Positions 45,290-58,296 of a DNA stretch of 64,000 nucleotides are shown here, piece by piece. The notes under the pieces were generated by a model that did not search any database, was not told where the DNA came from, and saw only the letters and a list, made by a program, of their open reading frames with translations. Made by a program: the position numbers and the translations under genes. Origin of the DNA: Gyrodactylus bullatarudis (Eukaryota > Platyhelminthes > Monogenea > Gyrodactylidea > Gyrodactylidae); the NCBI GenBank assembly GCA_012064415.1, contig SSNU01000062.1:241097-305096 (forward strand), written 5' to 3'. Within the stretch, counting starts at the first letter, position 1, and every line of letters starts with the position of its first letter.

Positions 45290-47782
45290 GATTTAACGTA
45301 ATGCTATTGATTTTAAAGAATAAATCTCAATTTCATTTTATAGAACGTGGGGTTTTTCTCGGGATTTATTATGTACTACACCATTTTTGAGCAAATATTT
45401 ATCCTGGAATCGATGTTAGAAAAAAATTCAATGAATCAAAGAATCAGGAGATGTCTCTAGTTTGTATAATTCAGAGATAGAATATGTCTGCTAGCTAACA
45501 GGTGTCGAAAATTATGCATTTAAAGTTACATTGCTTGCATACTTTTTGTCAGGAATGAAAAAGACTTTTTCGAATTTATATTACACTTCAAGAAAATCTT
45601 CCGAGAAGAAAACAAAAATTCTAATTATTTTATCAATTTTTCACTAAAAACTAAACTAGAATTTTACTTTGAATACAGTTTACAAATTGATCACAAGAGA
45701 GAATTTTATTCATTGATTCTTTTAGTGTCTCATAAAACGATATTCATGGCTGGCCAATAATCCAAAATAGGCTTGAAGAATGAATATTATGTGTTCAATA
45801 ATTTCTAAAAAACATAGATAGAAATGGTTTTAAAATTAGTAGTTGCGAATAATGTATTATCTTATGTAATGATTAACCAATAAATTTAAGAAAACGTATC
45901 AAACACAATGGATGAAGATTATAAATTATGATTACTAGAAAATTCACATGGAAAATTCAAAACTGCTCATTATGCATACTTGATCATGTATCTACTTGTA
46001 AGTAAATACATAAACTATAATATTTTTATGTCTATACAATGCATATAAAGGCTTTCCACTATCAAAAGTCCCTCTAGGAATGATACAATGATATAATGAA
46101 AATGATAACAAGAATCTTGACCACATGATTTGACCCTCATAGTAAAAAAGGTCAAATTTAGTTATCAATATGCAATAATCTGTATTATAATCATTCCCTA
46201 GTCCATCTCATGTCATAATCCAGCTGAGATACGTAATTTTCTGTAATAACAAATAAACAGGCCAAGATGTTACATTACTTATTCATTCTTAGTCTTTTTA
46301 TTGGTCAGTTGAGCAAGTTATTATTTGGTTGTCGTTCTTGTAATAATGATACAGTACTAATTCTCTTCTTCGTGACAGGTTGTAACCAAATACAAAAGAC
46401 GATGTATATGTTGATATCAATCTTTGGTCCATTCTTCTTCTCCGTCACAATACAAAGGATGACACTTGAATGTTATATTATTAGAAAGAAATTGTATCAA
46501 TTGTATAGTTTACCAATCATCCTCCTCAATTTTATATGAGATTCCACGTGAATGTAGAGGGGGGCATTTGATGACTCAAAAAGAGTACTACTCTTGATCA
46601 GGGATCAAGAAGAGAGACACAAGGTGTTTCTTCCAATGCCAGATGTTGTCAAAGTGAAATGGAGACATGGAATAACCAAGGGATTGCCCTTTTTAATTCT
46701 TCACCAATTCTTGACCTAGAGATCAACTATGAATTTCTGAGATCACTTCCAATCAAGATGTAAGGGAAAAAAGTAATACACTGAGTTGTTAAGCACACAC
46801 TAATAAGTTGAAATCTGTTCTGTTTATTAACTTGAAACAGATACTCCTTGTTTAATGTTTAATTCAGTTAATGTTCCTTACTTGTAAAATCTGAATGAAT
46901 ATTTTTTCCCAGCCACACAGAAGTTAATTAAAAATCATGTTTATCATCATCATGATAACATGTGACCTGTATTCTAAGGTACAGACAGAGTAGAAAGTTG
47001 AGGGACCATCTACTCAAATCTGTCTTGTTGTTAATGAGAAAATTTGTGTTCTCCTCTAAGCAATAAAAGTTATCCTTGTAAAAAAAGTGTATATCAAATT
47101 TTTATTTATAGAGGTAATTTAATCCCTAAACTCTTGCAATGCACAGGGATCCTGAATAAGTAGATAATGTGAACACTCTTTCCCTGTTCTCTTATTTGTA
47201 CTATCATTAATCTAATTCTGTATATAAATAAAAATGTTTGATTTCAAAAAATAATGTGAGTCGAATTTTAACAAAAGTAAACTGAAAATCATCTGTGCCA
47301 ATTCTTCGTCAGGTATTTTATGTAATAAAGTTTTTGCAAGTGAAGAACCAAGTATTTTTTCCTAAAAAACAGCTGAAAATAATATTTGTAGAAATTAGAA
47401 AAATTTCATGAAATTTAAATTTCTTTGTGGTTCATTTTCAACAATAATGCACTCATGTTTAGCCTCGTTTCTGTGAGATGGACTCCTAGTTTTCTCTGTG
47501 ATCAGCTGTAGTCGTTGAACTGGACTCTTCTGATGTACATTGAGTTTTGGTAAAATTTTATTAAATCAATTGTTATCACAAAATAGACAATTCTGAACAG
47601 GCTAAAATAATAATAGTTTGACCTTGTCCTTGGACAATCGGCATTTTAGGCTTAATAGTCAAACTTCACTTTCCCTGATTGTTCTCAGCATGGTTTTCTA
47701 TCGGGCAGAAATACCTCCAGTAATCTACTCAGTTGTCTCGATTATTCCCTCCCTTTTTTAAAATCAAATTCTTATTTATTAA
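45290..47782. other. 2.5-kb gene-poor stretch
   Basis: AT-rich intergenic DNA. The 90-codon open frame at 46267-46539 encodes a hydrophobic peptide without recognisable homology or splice context and is not called as a gene. Confidence 0.4.
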
Positions 47783-49015
47783 TCCATTACCTTGATATAT
47801 CCAAGGCTTTTGATAGACTAAAATTTTCTTATATTAAAAAAAACTTATCGAACTAAATATTAACCCTTTTATAATAAACCTCACTATGTACTTTTTATCC
47901 AAAAGGATGCAATATGTTTCCTTCAACGCTACTAATATTAATCTCGTCAAGATAAATTCTGGTGTTCCCCAGGGTTCCACTATTGGCTCTCTTCTTTTTA
48001 ATATTTGCTTCGCTGACATTCAGCTTCCTAAGGATATTGAGGGTGTCCTTTTAAAATATACTGATGATCTAAAATTCATCTTTAAAATAAATAATGCTTT
48101 GGACATTATTAAAATAAATCATAACTTCTCCCTTCTTAAGGATTCCCTTGAGACTATAGGGCTCTATGTTAATAGAGATAAATGCAAAATAATGCTCCCA
48201 TCTGGTCTCCCTGCAACCCTCATGGAATCGCTTCTACTTCCTGGAGAAATTTTCTCCTTAACTTCGGACCTGGGTTTCAGTATATCGTCTAGTTTAAAAT
48301 TAAATCCTCTAGCTAATCTCCCTAGAATTAATTCTATTATTTTTACCATTAAGAAATTCTCTAAATCCAGTGATGTAAGACTAAAAGCTTACAAATCACT
48401 GGTCTTTCCACGTTTTGACTATATTTTTCCTCTCTTACCCAATTTAAATCAATCTCAGTGTCTAACTATTGAACATGTTCAATATAGGTTTTTACATTCT
48501 TTATATCCTCATATTGACTCGTACAATGCACTAATATTGGTCTCTGGCCTTAACCCCCTCTGGGTCCGGAGATTTGCTTTTTTAGTCAAAAAATACACAG
48601 AGTCTTACTCTCTCTCTAATAATAATTATTATCTGAGAAATTCTAAATATGACCCGAATTACCTATTATCTTTTTATAATTTAATTTTTTCAAAATATGA
48701 ATTATCTGATTGTGATTACTTGACCAATCTTAAATTGATCATGTCTCACATCAGGCTTAAAATCGATTACTCTAAGTCTTTATTCCTATCTTCATTAACC
48801 AGATGATTTTCGAATTTCTTGCAGACTCTAGTTCCCAGGCTTTCCTATTGCTGAAATATTTACAACTCGAGAGCCTTTACCTTATTTTATGACTTGACAT
48901 TTTATCTTTTTATAATTGTACATATCAATCTATCCATTTTATTCATTGTATTTTATTTCTATTTGTACAAGCAGATTTCGTTATAATTTTTATTTATATT
49001 TTTTAACAAAAAAAA
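47783..49015 (+). pseudogene. LINE (non-LTR retrotransposon) remnant, reverse transcriptase 3' part
   Basis: Starting near 47793 one frame encodes LDISKAFDRLKF (RT motif A), then an in-frame stop. The frame 47886-48806 continues with SGVPQGSTIGSLLF and the catalytic-site equivalent YTDDLKFIF, followed by a C-terminal region with FPRFDY and NPLWVRRFAFL typical of Jockey/CR1-like LINEs. Upstream RT and endonuclease regions are missing, as expected for 5' truncation. An AT- and A-rich tail lies near 49000. It is non-functional. Confidence 0.88.
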
Positions 49016-50713
49016 TTCAATATAATTTTCTTTTCAACAAAAAATTTAAAAAAAGCTAGGAGCAATCGAAATAATTGGATATTGAAATTCCATGATATTC
49101 GATCAAGAAGATAAGATTAATTAAGTAATTATAGATTTAAGATCATTAAGGTTCATGCAGGGAGAATTTTTTTCTAAAAGTCTAAAGTATAGATCCATCT
49201 GAACATCATAAATTATTTCTTACAACTGTGGTGGCCTCAATCTATTAAAGAGTTGAGAAGGGAAACTTTGATGACGATTTAATTAAAAGGGAAATTTCCA
49301 TCCTTCGTTGCCATCACTTTTAAGTAGGACTCTTCTTCTTCTGTCTTTTTGCCCTTTCAAGTTCATTCGTTCACGTGTTCCATATAACAGCTAAATGAAT
49401 AAATAAAGATTAGAGAATATCTACTATAGACAATTATTGTGTATATTTGAGGTGAGAAGAATCTCTTCCCTCATCTGACTTGATTTCTCACAAAATTGAC
49501 CAACCCCCCTCGGGAAGGAAGGAAGATGAAAAGGTTATTTTTGTCTCAATATTATTATTATTATACTGACACCTTCCATCAGAGTAGAGCATACGCAAAT
49601 TCACAAATTCCCACATGGAATGATTCACACAAAACCTCTGACCCACCCCCATTCATTCACATACATAATCTTTTTGACACTGTTCCCGAGCCACTTGAAA
49701 ATATCAATATGCTTTCATCTCGATAATGATCCAAAAAATGTTGGGTGTGATTGGGGATTATTTGCAACTTTTGATTCCCTCTATATCGCACACGATACTC
49801 TTATTTTTACTCATCTTTACAAGAAATAAATGTCATAAAAAGGCTAATGCAATGATTACAGGAGAATGACAAATGAGTGTCTGCAATTTTAGATTAGTCA
49901 AGATCTCACTCAATCAGATAATTTTGCATTATTGAAATTAAAAGCAGATTCTGAATAATTAATGAATGGAAAAATTGGAAATGAAAGATTTCTTTACAAT
50001 TCGTAAAGGTTTGAGCTTTTGACATTCTTAGATAGTTCATGTTTTGAGAAGGAATCGAATCCCTGTATTATGGTTGAGAGACTGTTCCCCTAAAGCATTT
50101 GAGGAGAAACACAAAATTTATCATGACTTGAGTCTAGATGCCTGTCTGGCTATTTAACTATATGCTTTTTATTCGATATGATAATATTGTAAAAATCAAG
50201 AAATAGGAGTAGAAAAACTTTTGAAATAAAGGATAATTTTATTATCAAAAATTATTTACGATAGTTTTCCTCATTTCATTTGTTATATAGAAGTGAGAAA
50301 AGATCCAGAATAGAAACAGTTTTCCCAATTTCTTCTGGAAAGAAAAAACAACAACACAAATATGTTTGAATTCATCAGTAAAGTAGCAGGGTAATATTAT
50401 TATGAATAATTCATGAAGTCTTCTCTAGTCTTCCCTAAAGAAAAAAGGGAAAAATTTTGAACTAGAAAAATTCTCACATTATTCAATATATTTGTTATTT
50501 TTCTTTTTCATCTGCTACAGTGTTGAAGTGACGCTTAGGGAAGAGTTCCTAGCGTTCAGCAATCTCATTGGTGGAGAGGGAAGTATTCTCATCTATTCTC
50601 CCCGTACTCTATATTCCCCTCTACTCAGTCTAAACGATATCACGATTCCTATTGGCTACCATTCTTTTCCTCTCCTCAGTTTGAGGGTATGGAGGGGTGA
50701 ATACAAGTGGTAA
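49016..50713. other. Upstream region of the POU4 gene
   Basis: AT-rich DNA with no convincing gene. The GC-richer stretch at 50540-50700 just upstream of the POU gene may be regulatory. Small open frames at 49496 and 50492 lack support. Confidence 0.4.
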
Positions 50714-50721
50714 TATAAATA
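50714..50721 (+). promoter_or_regulatory. TATA box candidate of the POU4 gene
   Basis: TATAAATA lies 74 bp before the start codon, a plausible distance for a core promoter. Confidence 0.4.
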
Positions 50722-50794
50722 GATAATTAACTGTTCATAGCTCAACACGACTTTCATATTGATCACATCTCTTGGAATTATACTAACTTGATTA

Positions 50795-52349
50795 ATGTTC
50801 TCAACTAAAATGGATCTCGGCTCTACTTATAATGTAAGTCTTGTTAACAGCCATCTTTTAACTTGTCTCTCAAATATTTAATAAAATATTTCTCCAGATT
50901 GGCATAACAGACCGTCATAAAGATAACGATATTCTACCGATAAATCCAGGCTACCATCAAGATTTCATAAACTCAATCTATTCAACTTCAATGAACTGTC
51001 AACAAAACGAGGCCCTACTTGTCTCAAGTTCACTAAGCGCCTTGGATAATACCAACTCATCCCCGTCCCCATCTTCACATAGTAACCAGGGTTTAAATTG
51101 GCATGATTACCTAACACGATCCTCGGAATTCAATAATACATTTTATCCCAATAATTCGACCATGTATGAATCTTCAAACTCGACAAGTGCTTACAATCAA
51201 ACTCAGGTTCCTCAATGTTCTCAGACATCCTTGGAGTTATACCAGAGCCAATTGTATGAGCAAAACTTTTATATTGATTCGAGTAATATCAAGATAGATG
51301 ACTACTCAATACTACCACCCGATTCTTCCTCCTCCAGTTCGGATACATCAGACAACCAGAATCAGAATATCTCGCTATCCTCACCAAACTTTCAACATTC
51401 CTTACAGCTACACCAACAGAGACAAAGTTCGTCTCAATTTTATCAATCCCCAACTGGCCACAGTACCTCAAATGTTCAGCCAATGTTTAATTTAGGCAAG
51501 ACGAACGAGTCCACATACCAGGATGATGAGAATATCAAGTCCCTGATGGTCTCGGCCATGGCAGTCTGTGCAGCAAAGAGTACTCCGCAAACTTATGCAG
51601 TTACCCAATCATTTGCTGACGAGAGCATCCAGGAGACTGGCGATCTCGAAGCATTCGCAGAGAAATTCAAACAGAGAAGGATAAAACTTGGTGTAACACA
51701 AGCAGATGTTGGTCGTGCCTTGGGAAGATTGAAGATTGCCGGTGTTGGAAGCCTCAGTCAGTCTACTATTTGTCGGTTCGAATCGCTTACTCTTTCACAT
51801 AACAATATGATTGCATTGAAGCCAATTCTTGAAGCCTGGCTCCTCGAGGCTGAAGCAGCATCCATAAATGGAAGCAGACAAGAGACCTTTGATCAGGCTT
51901 TCTCATTCTCATCCCCTTTTGATGGAGACAAGAATGAATTCTTCCAGAATAACTTTCGTCATTGTGTCAGTCAGAAGCCGCAGTCACCATCAATAGATTC
52001 CCTTATAAATTCAAATCTGTCCTATGACCAGTGTTCATCGAATAGTTCTCAAATGGACTTTACAAACGAATCAAAGAATACTGACTCATACCTTGATAAG
52101 AAACGGAAGAGGACGTCAATTACTGATGGCGAAAAGCGTTCCCTCGAGGCCTTCTTCAACATTCAGCCGAGACCATCAAGTGAAAAGATAAGTCAGATTG
52201 CTGAAAAGTTGAATTTGAAAAAAAACGTTGTCCGTGTATGGTTCTGCAATCAACGCCAAAAGCAAAAGAGACTCAAATTCAAGCAGGTAACCTCATCATC
52301 CTCGAATCAGATCAACTCACTAGATAGCAATAACAACATGTATTCATAA
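50795..52349 (+). CDS. POU4F: POU class 4 homeobox transcription factor (Brn-3/unc-86/acj6 type)
   Basis: DNA-binding regulator of sensory neuron identity. Exon 1 (50795-50833) encodes 13 residues from MFSTKMDLGSTYN; exon 2 is 50898-52349, for 496 residues in all. The N-terminal 270 residues are Ser/Asn/Gln-rich and disordered, probably for activation. The POU-specific domain (about residues 245-320: EAFAEKFKQRRIKLGVTQAD, GVGSLSQSTICRFESLTLSH) is nearly identical to vertebrate Brn-3. A linker of about 80 residues, longer than the vertebrate one, precedes the homeodomain (KKRKRTSITDGEKRSLEAFF; VVRVWFCNQRQKQKRLKF). FCNQRQKQKR is the class 4 recognition helix. A polyadenylation signal is at 52425. 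The start could also be the second Met, residue 6. Confidence 0.96.
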
Positions 52350-55300
52350 GACAGATCAATCCTTTCTTTTCTTTTTCCGATATTGCGCCCAAGAACTACT
52401 GACAACACTTTAAAAAGACAATCAAATAAAAATAAGATTAAAAAAAACAAATGTACAGAAATTAATTTTAAACTTTATTTATTTATTGTATTTATTCCAA
52501 ATCCATTTATCCCCATCCCCAAGGACGTATTCTACATATTTGAATGTGTACACAATCAATTCCTATTTGAATTTATGTATGTAAATAAATCTTATTTCAT
52601 TGAAATTTCCTGGTCTTCTCATCTGACACACTCATTCTCTAGAGGATTCTATTGAATAAAACATTGAGTTGACACGGCATAAATTATAGCAAATTCCTTG
52701 ACTATGATAGAATTATTTGCGAATTATTTTTGGTATTTACAGATTTATATTTCTCGGAGTTCTATAGAAAGTTTACTCAGGTTAATTCGTGAATTTACCA
52801 CCAAAAGATCTGATTAGCCGAAATAAAAGTTCCATCTTAAATTAGTGTAAACAAACCTTTATGTACCCTGGAAAAAGGTACTCATTTCAAAAGCTACTAT
52901 TATTCTTCAAAAAGATGGTATAGAATATTTCCTATTCTCTTACTATTCTACAGTTCCAGTTCCTACAGATTTTATGTGTATTTCTTTTTCCAAAAAAATC
53001 CAGAATAGTTCTCTCTCTTCCTTATTTTTTAAAGTATCTCCTCTTTTGTTTCTTCACCTTCCTTCTTAATTTCCCACTAAAAACTAGTAATAATAACTAC
53101 ACCAGCATCAAAAGGGAAATTTAGATCTTGAAATATATCCCCAATCTGAAAGATTCTCAACACTACCCCCTTTTCACTTACTCGAAAATTTGGAAAAAAA
53201 ATTTTTATTGAATGAATGTTCAATTTGAACTGATTTATCAATTTTCAAGCAGTAAATACGGTCGAAAAAATAGGAAGTATACTTTCGCACAAAATTGGGA
53301 TGTTTTTTTAAATATTATGGTTTCCTTGTCCAATGATGATTCTATAAAATAACTTCGGTTTTCTCTCTCACTTTGAAATCAACAAAGAATTTGATTTTAA
53401 AGATGAAAATTACAATGTCTTAAACTATTTTTTATTTTCCTTAATATTTTGCAAAGGGCAAATGGTTATCAGAGCCATTCTATCTGTTTTCCATTCAATT
53501 TTTATTATGATTGACGACTATTATCAATGAAAATATTCATTGTTGGAAGAATATATAAAGCTAACAAAAGATTTATTTATTTTCTGGCCGCATATGTCCA
53601 TAATTAATTATAATATAAACCATTTTTAAAATACTCTGGCAAAGATTTCTCAATTGAGATAAGATATTGAGTCCATTTAATTCTGAGGAGGTCCACATTG
53701 ATTATTATCCTCAATCTATACACCCCATAATTTCCTCGGGGTCTTTGATAGTGGACGACGTTATAGCTAAAAAAAGGAGACGAAAATTAACCTCAAATTT
53801 CATAATACTATTGACAGTCTTGGTTATGAACATGATGTAAATTAGAAATAAACCTTGTTCTAAATTAACTATTCAGTTGTTCTATAGACATGAATTTTAT
53901 CAACTCAATAGTTGTTAAATAGTTGAATTATTTCAATAAATAAATGGATGACAAAATCAAGGAAAAATACACCGTGATAACAGGCTAAAAAAGAATTATG
54001 AAAAAAATTTTAAGATTAATGAGGAATGTTTATTTGAACCCTCGGGATTGATTCTTTTTTTTATTTGATTGGCAAATATGAGTCACATTATCTGAATTTT
54101 TGTATAACCCAAACTCAACTTCATTTTAACCCTTTGAGCACCAGCAGGTCATATAAGGAACAGGTTACTTCCTCAGGCCATAATTATGTTTTAAAGAAAC
54201 TAAAAATAGTTTATTGACCACTTTTCTGAAAGAAGAACTAATATTCTTCAGAATGAACTATGACTTTTAAAGTTACAATAATTTATTGAGAAGTTATGAC
54301 TTGTTTTTGAAAAAATATTAAAATTTCCTTAAAATATATAAAGAACGTTTTTTTGATAAACCAAACATCGAAGAGAAAAAAGAAAGAAACTTTTATCGAG
54401 AAACCATACCCGTAGAATTCAAATATGTTATCTCTTGAAATAAAAAAGTTAAATATTTTCAAGGTCTAAAAAATTTCTGTATCTTTGATATCGAAAGGAT
54501 TAGGTATTTTTCATCATTTGTGCTCTCTCCAATCGGTTCGATACATCTGAGAGAGATTCTTGAGGATGCTTTCTCATCTAATCAAGCATGAAATAAAAGA
54601 ATAAAATGCAAGATTAAACGATTACAAGAGAAACTACAGTGGAGTTTGCCAGTTGTCATCTGGAACAACAGTGCTAGTAGAGAGTAATCATGACTTCCCT
54701 TCAAAGTTGTCAACGGAATCTTCGTGCATTGTCTATCTTCTTATTTCATACTTTTTATTCTAGAAACAATTGAGCAGCTTCCACTCACTCATTACACTCT
54801 CTCCATCTTTTTTTGACAATAAATAAAAAAACTATCTCTTTTCTTACTGATTTTTATCGTACGTACAATATTTTTGCTAATAGTTTTGTCGCTGACGAAA
54901 TCTTCTGCTTTTCTACTCCCTAAAATGTTGTCCTGGGTTGTTCTTTGCTCAGATGTAGGAGCCTCTCATCACTCTACTCATTTATTTTTTCTACTCAAAA
55001 ATATGACCTTTTCACATGAGACATGTACTCACAATGTATGTATGCCTAATATATATATTATATATATTAGTGGGGTGATGGGGGAGGGCAGGGGGGGGAT
55101 GTACAAGAGAGAGAAACTGGACAATACTTGTCAGTTCAGATGGATCTCAGGGTAGAGGGAAGCCTTGATCAATATATCAAACGTTTCATTTTATGATTAT
55201 TTACAACCAACAAGGTTTTCACCATCTCTCCTCAACTTGTACGGTACTATTCATTATCTGTGACTAGTTTTTATTATTAGTCTTAGTAATAATAAAAATA

Positions 55301-56760
55301 ATGATAATTGTATAGACTTCCAGATGTTGTTCGTATTGATATCAATCATTCAAAGGAGTACATTTTTTGTATAATGGATCTTTGCTTATCACAAGAGATT
55401 AATATTGGATCTCATATTGATTCAATATTATAGAATGAGTAGTGGGGAAATCCATAAAAAGCCATAGATACCATTTTCCCAAAATTCTTTGAAACGCATT
55501 AAAATTCTCAGAAAATGATCGGGATATGTAGAAAAGGGATTTTAAACAGAACAATTTCCTTCCAAAAAGTCATTCAGATTACTAAAAAAGGTTAATTTTA
55601 TCAATTATCGTGTAGTAAAATTCATTCAAAAATTTGTTGGCGTGGATTTAAAAATTACTAATTTTCAAATGAAATTTTTTTCTCAAAATTCAATTCTCTA
55701 TCCGGATAGCCGAAAGAGTTGTAAACATTTTCATTAGCCTAATGAGTAAAAATGAGTAAAATGTAATCCGAGAATTGAATGATGTATGAGATACAGATTC
55801 TAAAAGTCATACGATCTTCCTATGAAAAAAAATATTTGTCCCCTCGTCGTGGATGGGGAATTATTAGAAAACGCCTGTCTCATCTACAGTACAGTAGTAG
55901 TACCCTCATCATCGTAAATTTTTAAATTTTTTCTCAATTGATTAGTAGAATGCGATAATGAAATGTTTTTTTTCCTCTATCCCAATTATTTTCCTTTGCT
56001 TCATTATCCTATTACTATTCCTATTCAAAGGGACATCAATCATCAGGCAAGAGCAAGTACTGAACACTTTTCTGATATTATATATGTTTGTATGTACAGA
56101 GTACAGTATGTTTGAGAACGAAAATACAGAACGAAGACAGATAGGAGCAGGGCATTGGTTCTCACTACCCTATCTATGTTGTTGTTATTATTATTAAGTG
56201 AACAACGACAAACGTCTCTTTACCTCTCTATAGAAGGTAGAAAATTGAAAAAGTTGTTTTCAATTACTGGAGAATACAGAACAGAAGCAGAAATTATTAT
56301 TAATGAAGTGTTTGAGGACGAAACTTTCGTTTTTTATAATTTATTTTCTCAGAAAAATAACTGAACAATTTCCAGATCTCTTGAGAATCTCTTTTCAATG
56401 CATAAATATCTGTTTTGTATAAATACTAATCATATAATTGACCTTTTCAATTCATATTATCCGAGAGGGTTTCGTCTTAAGGAACGTTTTATATTACTTT
56501 TTCAGATTTGATAATCAAATTTTGATTACCTGATAAATACAAGAAGAATGAATGATTATCGATTGCTTTTGCCTAATAGAATCTGGACCAGATCAAAGGA
56601 GAAATTTTGTTAGGATAATGAGAAGAAAGAAGGAGATTTTTCTCCTGTCTTTTCAATATTTTTTTCACATCAATAAAACTACAGTATTTTAAGTGTAAAT
56701 AGATTTTCTACCTATTTCTGTCTCAGAAACACATGATGACTGTAACTGAGATGAATACAG
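52350..56760. other. 4.4-kb gene-poor stretch
   Basis: AT-rich DNA. A short palindromic TA tract lies at 55048-55070, followed by a G-rich run (about 55070-55100). Open frames at 52383, 54874, 55958 and 56155 carry no domain and are not called. A MITE remnant is at 54130-54500. Confidence 0.4.
54130..54500 (-). mobile_element. Degenerate TTAA MITE
   Basis: Starts CCCTTTGAGCACCAGC after TTAA (54126-54129) and ends near GATATCGAAAGGATTAGG, which resembles the piggyBac end. Its interior GTAGAATTCAAATATG and TTTTATCGAG match the inverted MITE at 16.9 kb. Heavily decayed. Confidence 0.6.
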
Positions 56761-56769
56761 AGGTTCCGA

Positions 56770-57100
56770 GTTGAATTGAATTAATTTTTATTCGATATAC
56801 TAAGTAGTTTCGAAAAAAAAAAAAAGTAGTTTTGAAAAAGTTAGTAAAATAGTTATGATTAGCTGGTACATAAGTAGAAATAATAGGAATAATCTGGGAA
56901 ATCTTAAGGTTTTCAAAATCATCAAAATTAAGTTGAAATCTGTGTCTTAAGGGATGAAGCGTTGTAAGAAGGATCGTAAACATTTAAAATAAGATTCCTC
57001 AACTCGCTACCCATCGGACAATACATTTATTATATAATACCCATTACTAAGGCTAATTTTTCGGGAGAGTAGAATTTAAAAACAAGACAGACTCAAGTGT
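56770..57100 (-). pseudogene. LINE 3'-end fragment
   Basis: On the minus strand a frame encoding HPLRHRFQLNFDDFENLK then YVPANHNYFTNFF matches the extreme C-terminus of the LINE fragment at 61.8 kb (LPLRSRFQINLYIFKD and FIPDNHNYFCNFF). A possible frameshift separates an upstream piece (GSELRN). It ends by an A-run at about 56810-56825 on the plus strand as T on the minus. It lies just past the NUP35 3' end. Confidence 0.7.
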
Positions 57101-57168
57101 TATATAAATTTATTTAACTCATAGTTTCAGAATAGATATTCTCAATAATAACTCAAACATACATAAGA

Positions 57169-58056
57169 TCATTTCCATTTTAACAGGTAACATATCGTCT
57201 TGGATATGAGACCTTGATCGTTAGAATTTTGATTTTCAGCATCATTAAACGAGTTATTAAGACGATTGACAACTGGTTTCTTTGCTGAAGCGAACTCTCT
57301 TAGTGATGAGTTACGAGTGACACGATTTCTCTGTAAGAACCTGGAAGAGGGATTTGTCAAATCTTGGAATTTATTGTCAGCACGCATAAACTCATCGTTG
57401 GGTGTTAAATTGTTGTTGTACCCCTGAGAATCAATCACACTGGCATCTTTACAGGGAATAACACCAATCATGTATTGGTCGTAGAAAATGCGTCCATTCT
57501 TGCTGAGGGCAGATTTGGCCTGGATAATATTTTGATACTTTAAATGCATGTAGTTGCCATCTGGACAAATCTGATGGCTTTCCACAATGCCCAGTTGCGA
57601 AAATTCAACCATTATTTGATTGGCCATGTTGGGCGGATATCCAAATACAGTGACCCATTTATCAAAAGAATCAGAGTTTGGAGTTAACGAATTATTTATA
57701 TTGCTATTAAACATGTTACAACGCTCGGGAGTTTTGGATCTAGGAAATGCTCTGCCAGGCGAGAGGGCTCTATTGAACTTTGAATCATTAAGGAAGGAGC
57801 CCTGATCTCTATTTTGGAAGCGACTCATTCTTTGATTAGTTGTAGACCATAGATCCTGTGTTGGAGGCATTTGACGACTTTTACGCTCAGTCTAAGAAAA
57901 ATATTATGTATTTAATCAAACTTTTAGGGAATTCCTTAGAGAGGATCGCTGATTTGGCGAATTTTTAGTTATAGTAGAACTCATTCCACATTTAGTCGAA
58001 TTATCACATAATAAAAAACCAGAACTGAACTCAGAAGACTGGTTCATCGATTCCAT
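57169..58056 (-). CDS. NUP35: Nucleoporin NUP35/NUP53 (MPPN/RRM domain)
   Basis: Inner-ring nuclear pore component linking NUP155, NUP93 and the NDC1 membrane protein. Exon 1 is 57922-58056, exon 2 is 57169-57891, with a 30-nt intron; 285 residues. The early SGFLLCDN matches the vertebrate PGFLMGD motif. The MPPN RNA-recognition-like fold spans about residues 118-200, with DKWVTVFGYPPN, NYMHLKYQNIIQAKSALSKN and GRIFYDQYMIGV. The C-terminal ISKTICYLLKWK fits the amphipathic helix that binds the pore membrane. AATAAA on the minus strand lies at about 57109-57114, about 55 bases after the stop. Confidence 0.93.
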
Positions 58057-58296
58057 AATAAAAAATTTCAATTTGTGTTGAAAATAAACAATTTCAAGGA
58101 GAAAATTTTCAAAAAGAAGTTGTCTATTGTTGTTTTAATTCTATAAAGTATTCTCATTCAAATATCATTATAATATTCCAATTGAGATTTTTCCACAGAT
58201 TAAATAAAATGCTTCATAATCCTTTGAATAATAATAATTTATTATAAATTGAATACATAAATTACATCTTTAATCTTCACAGGATTGTGAAAAATA

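Noticed and set aside
46267..46539. 90-codon hydrophobic open frame
   Set aside because: Hydrophobicity follows from T-rich DNA; no family resemblance.
50045..50065. GGAATCGAATCCC, T-loop-like sequence suggesting a tRNA
   Set aside because: No acceptor stem, D-arm or anticodon arm can be folded around it; no tRNA or rRNA gene was found in the window.
55048..55070. TA-rich palindrome TATATATTATATATATTA as a possible functional hairpin
   Set aside because: Simple microsatellite; self-complementarity is automatic for TA repeats.
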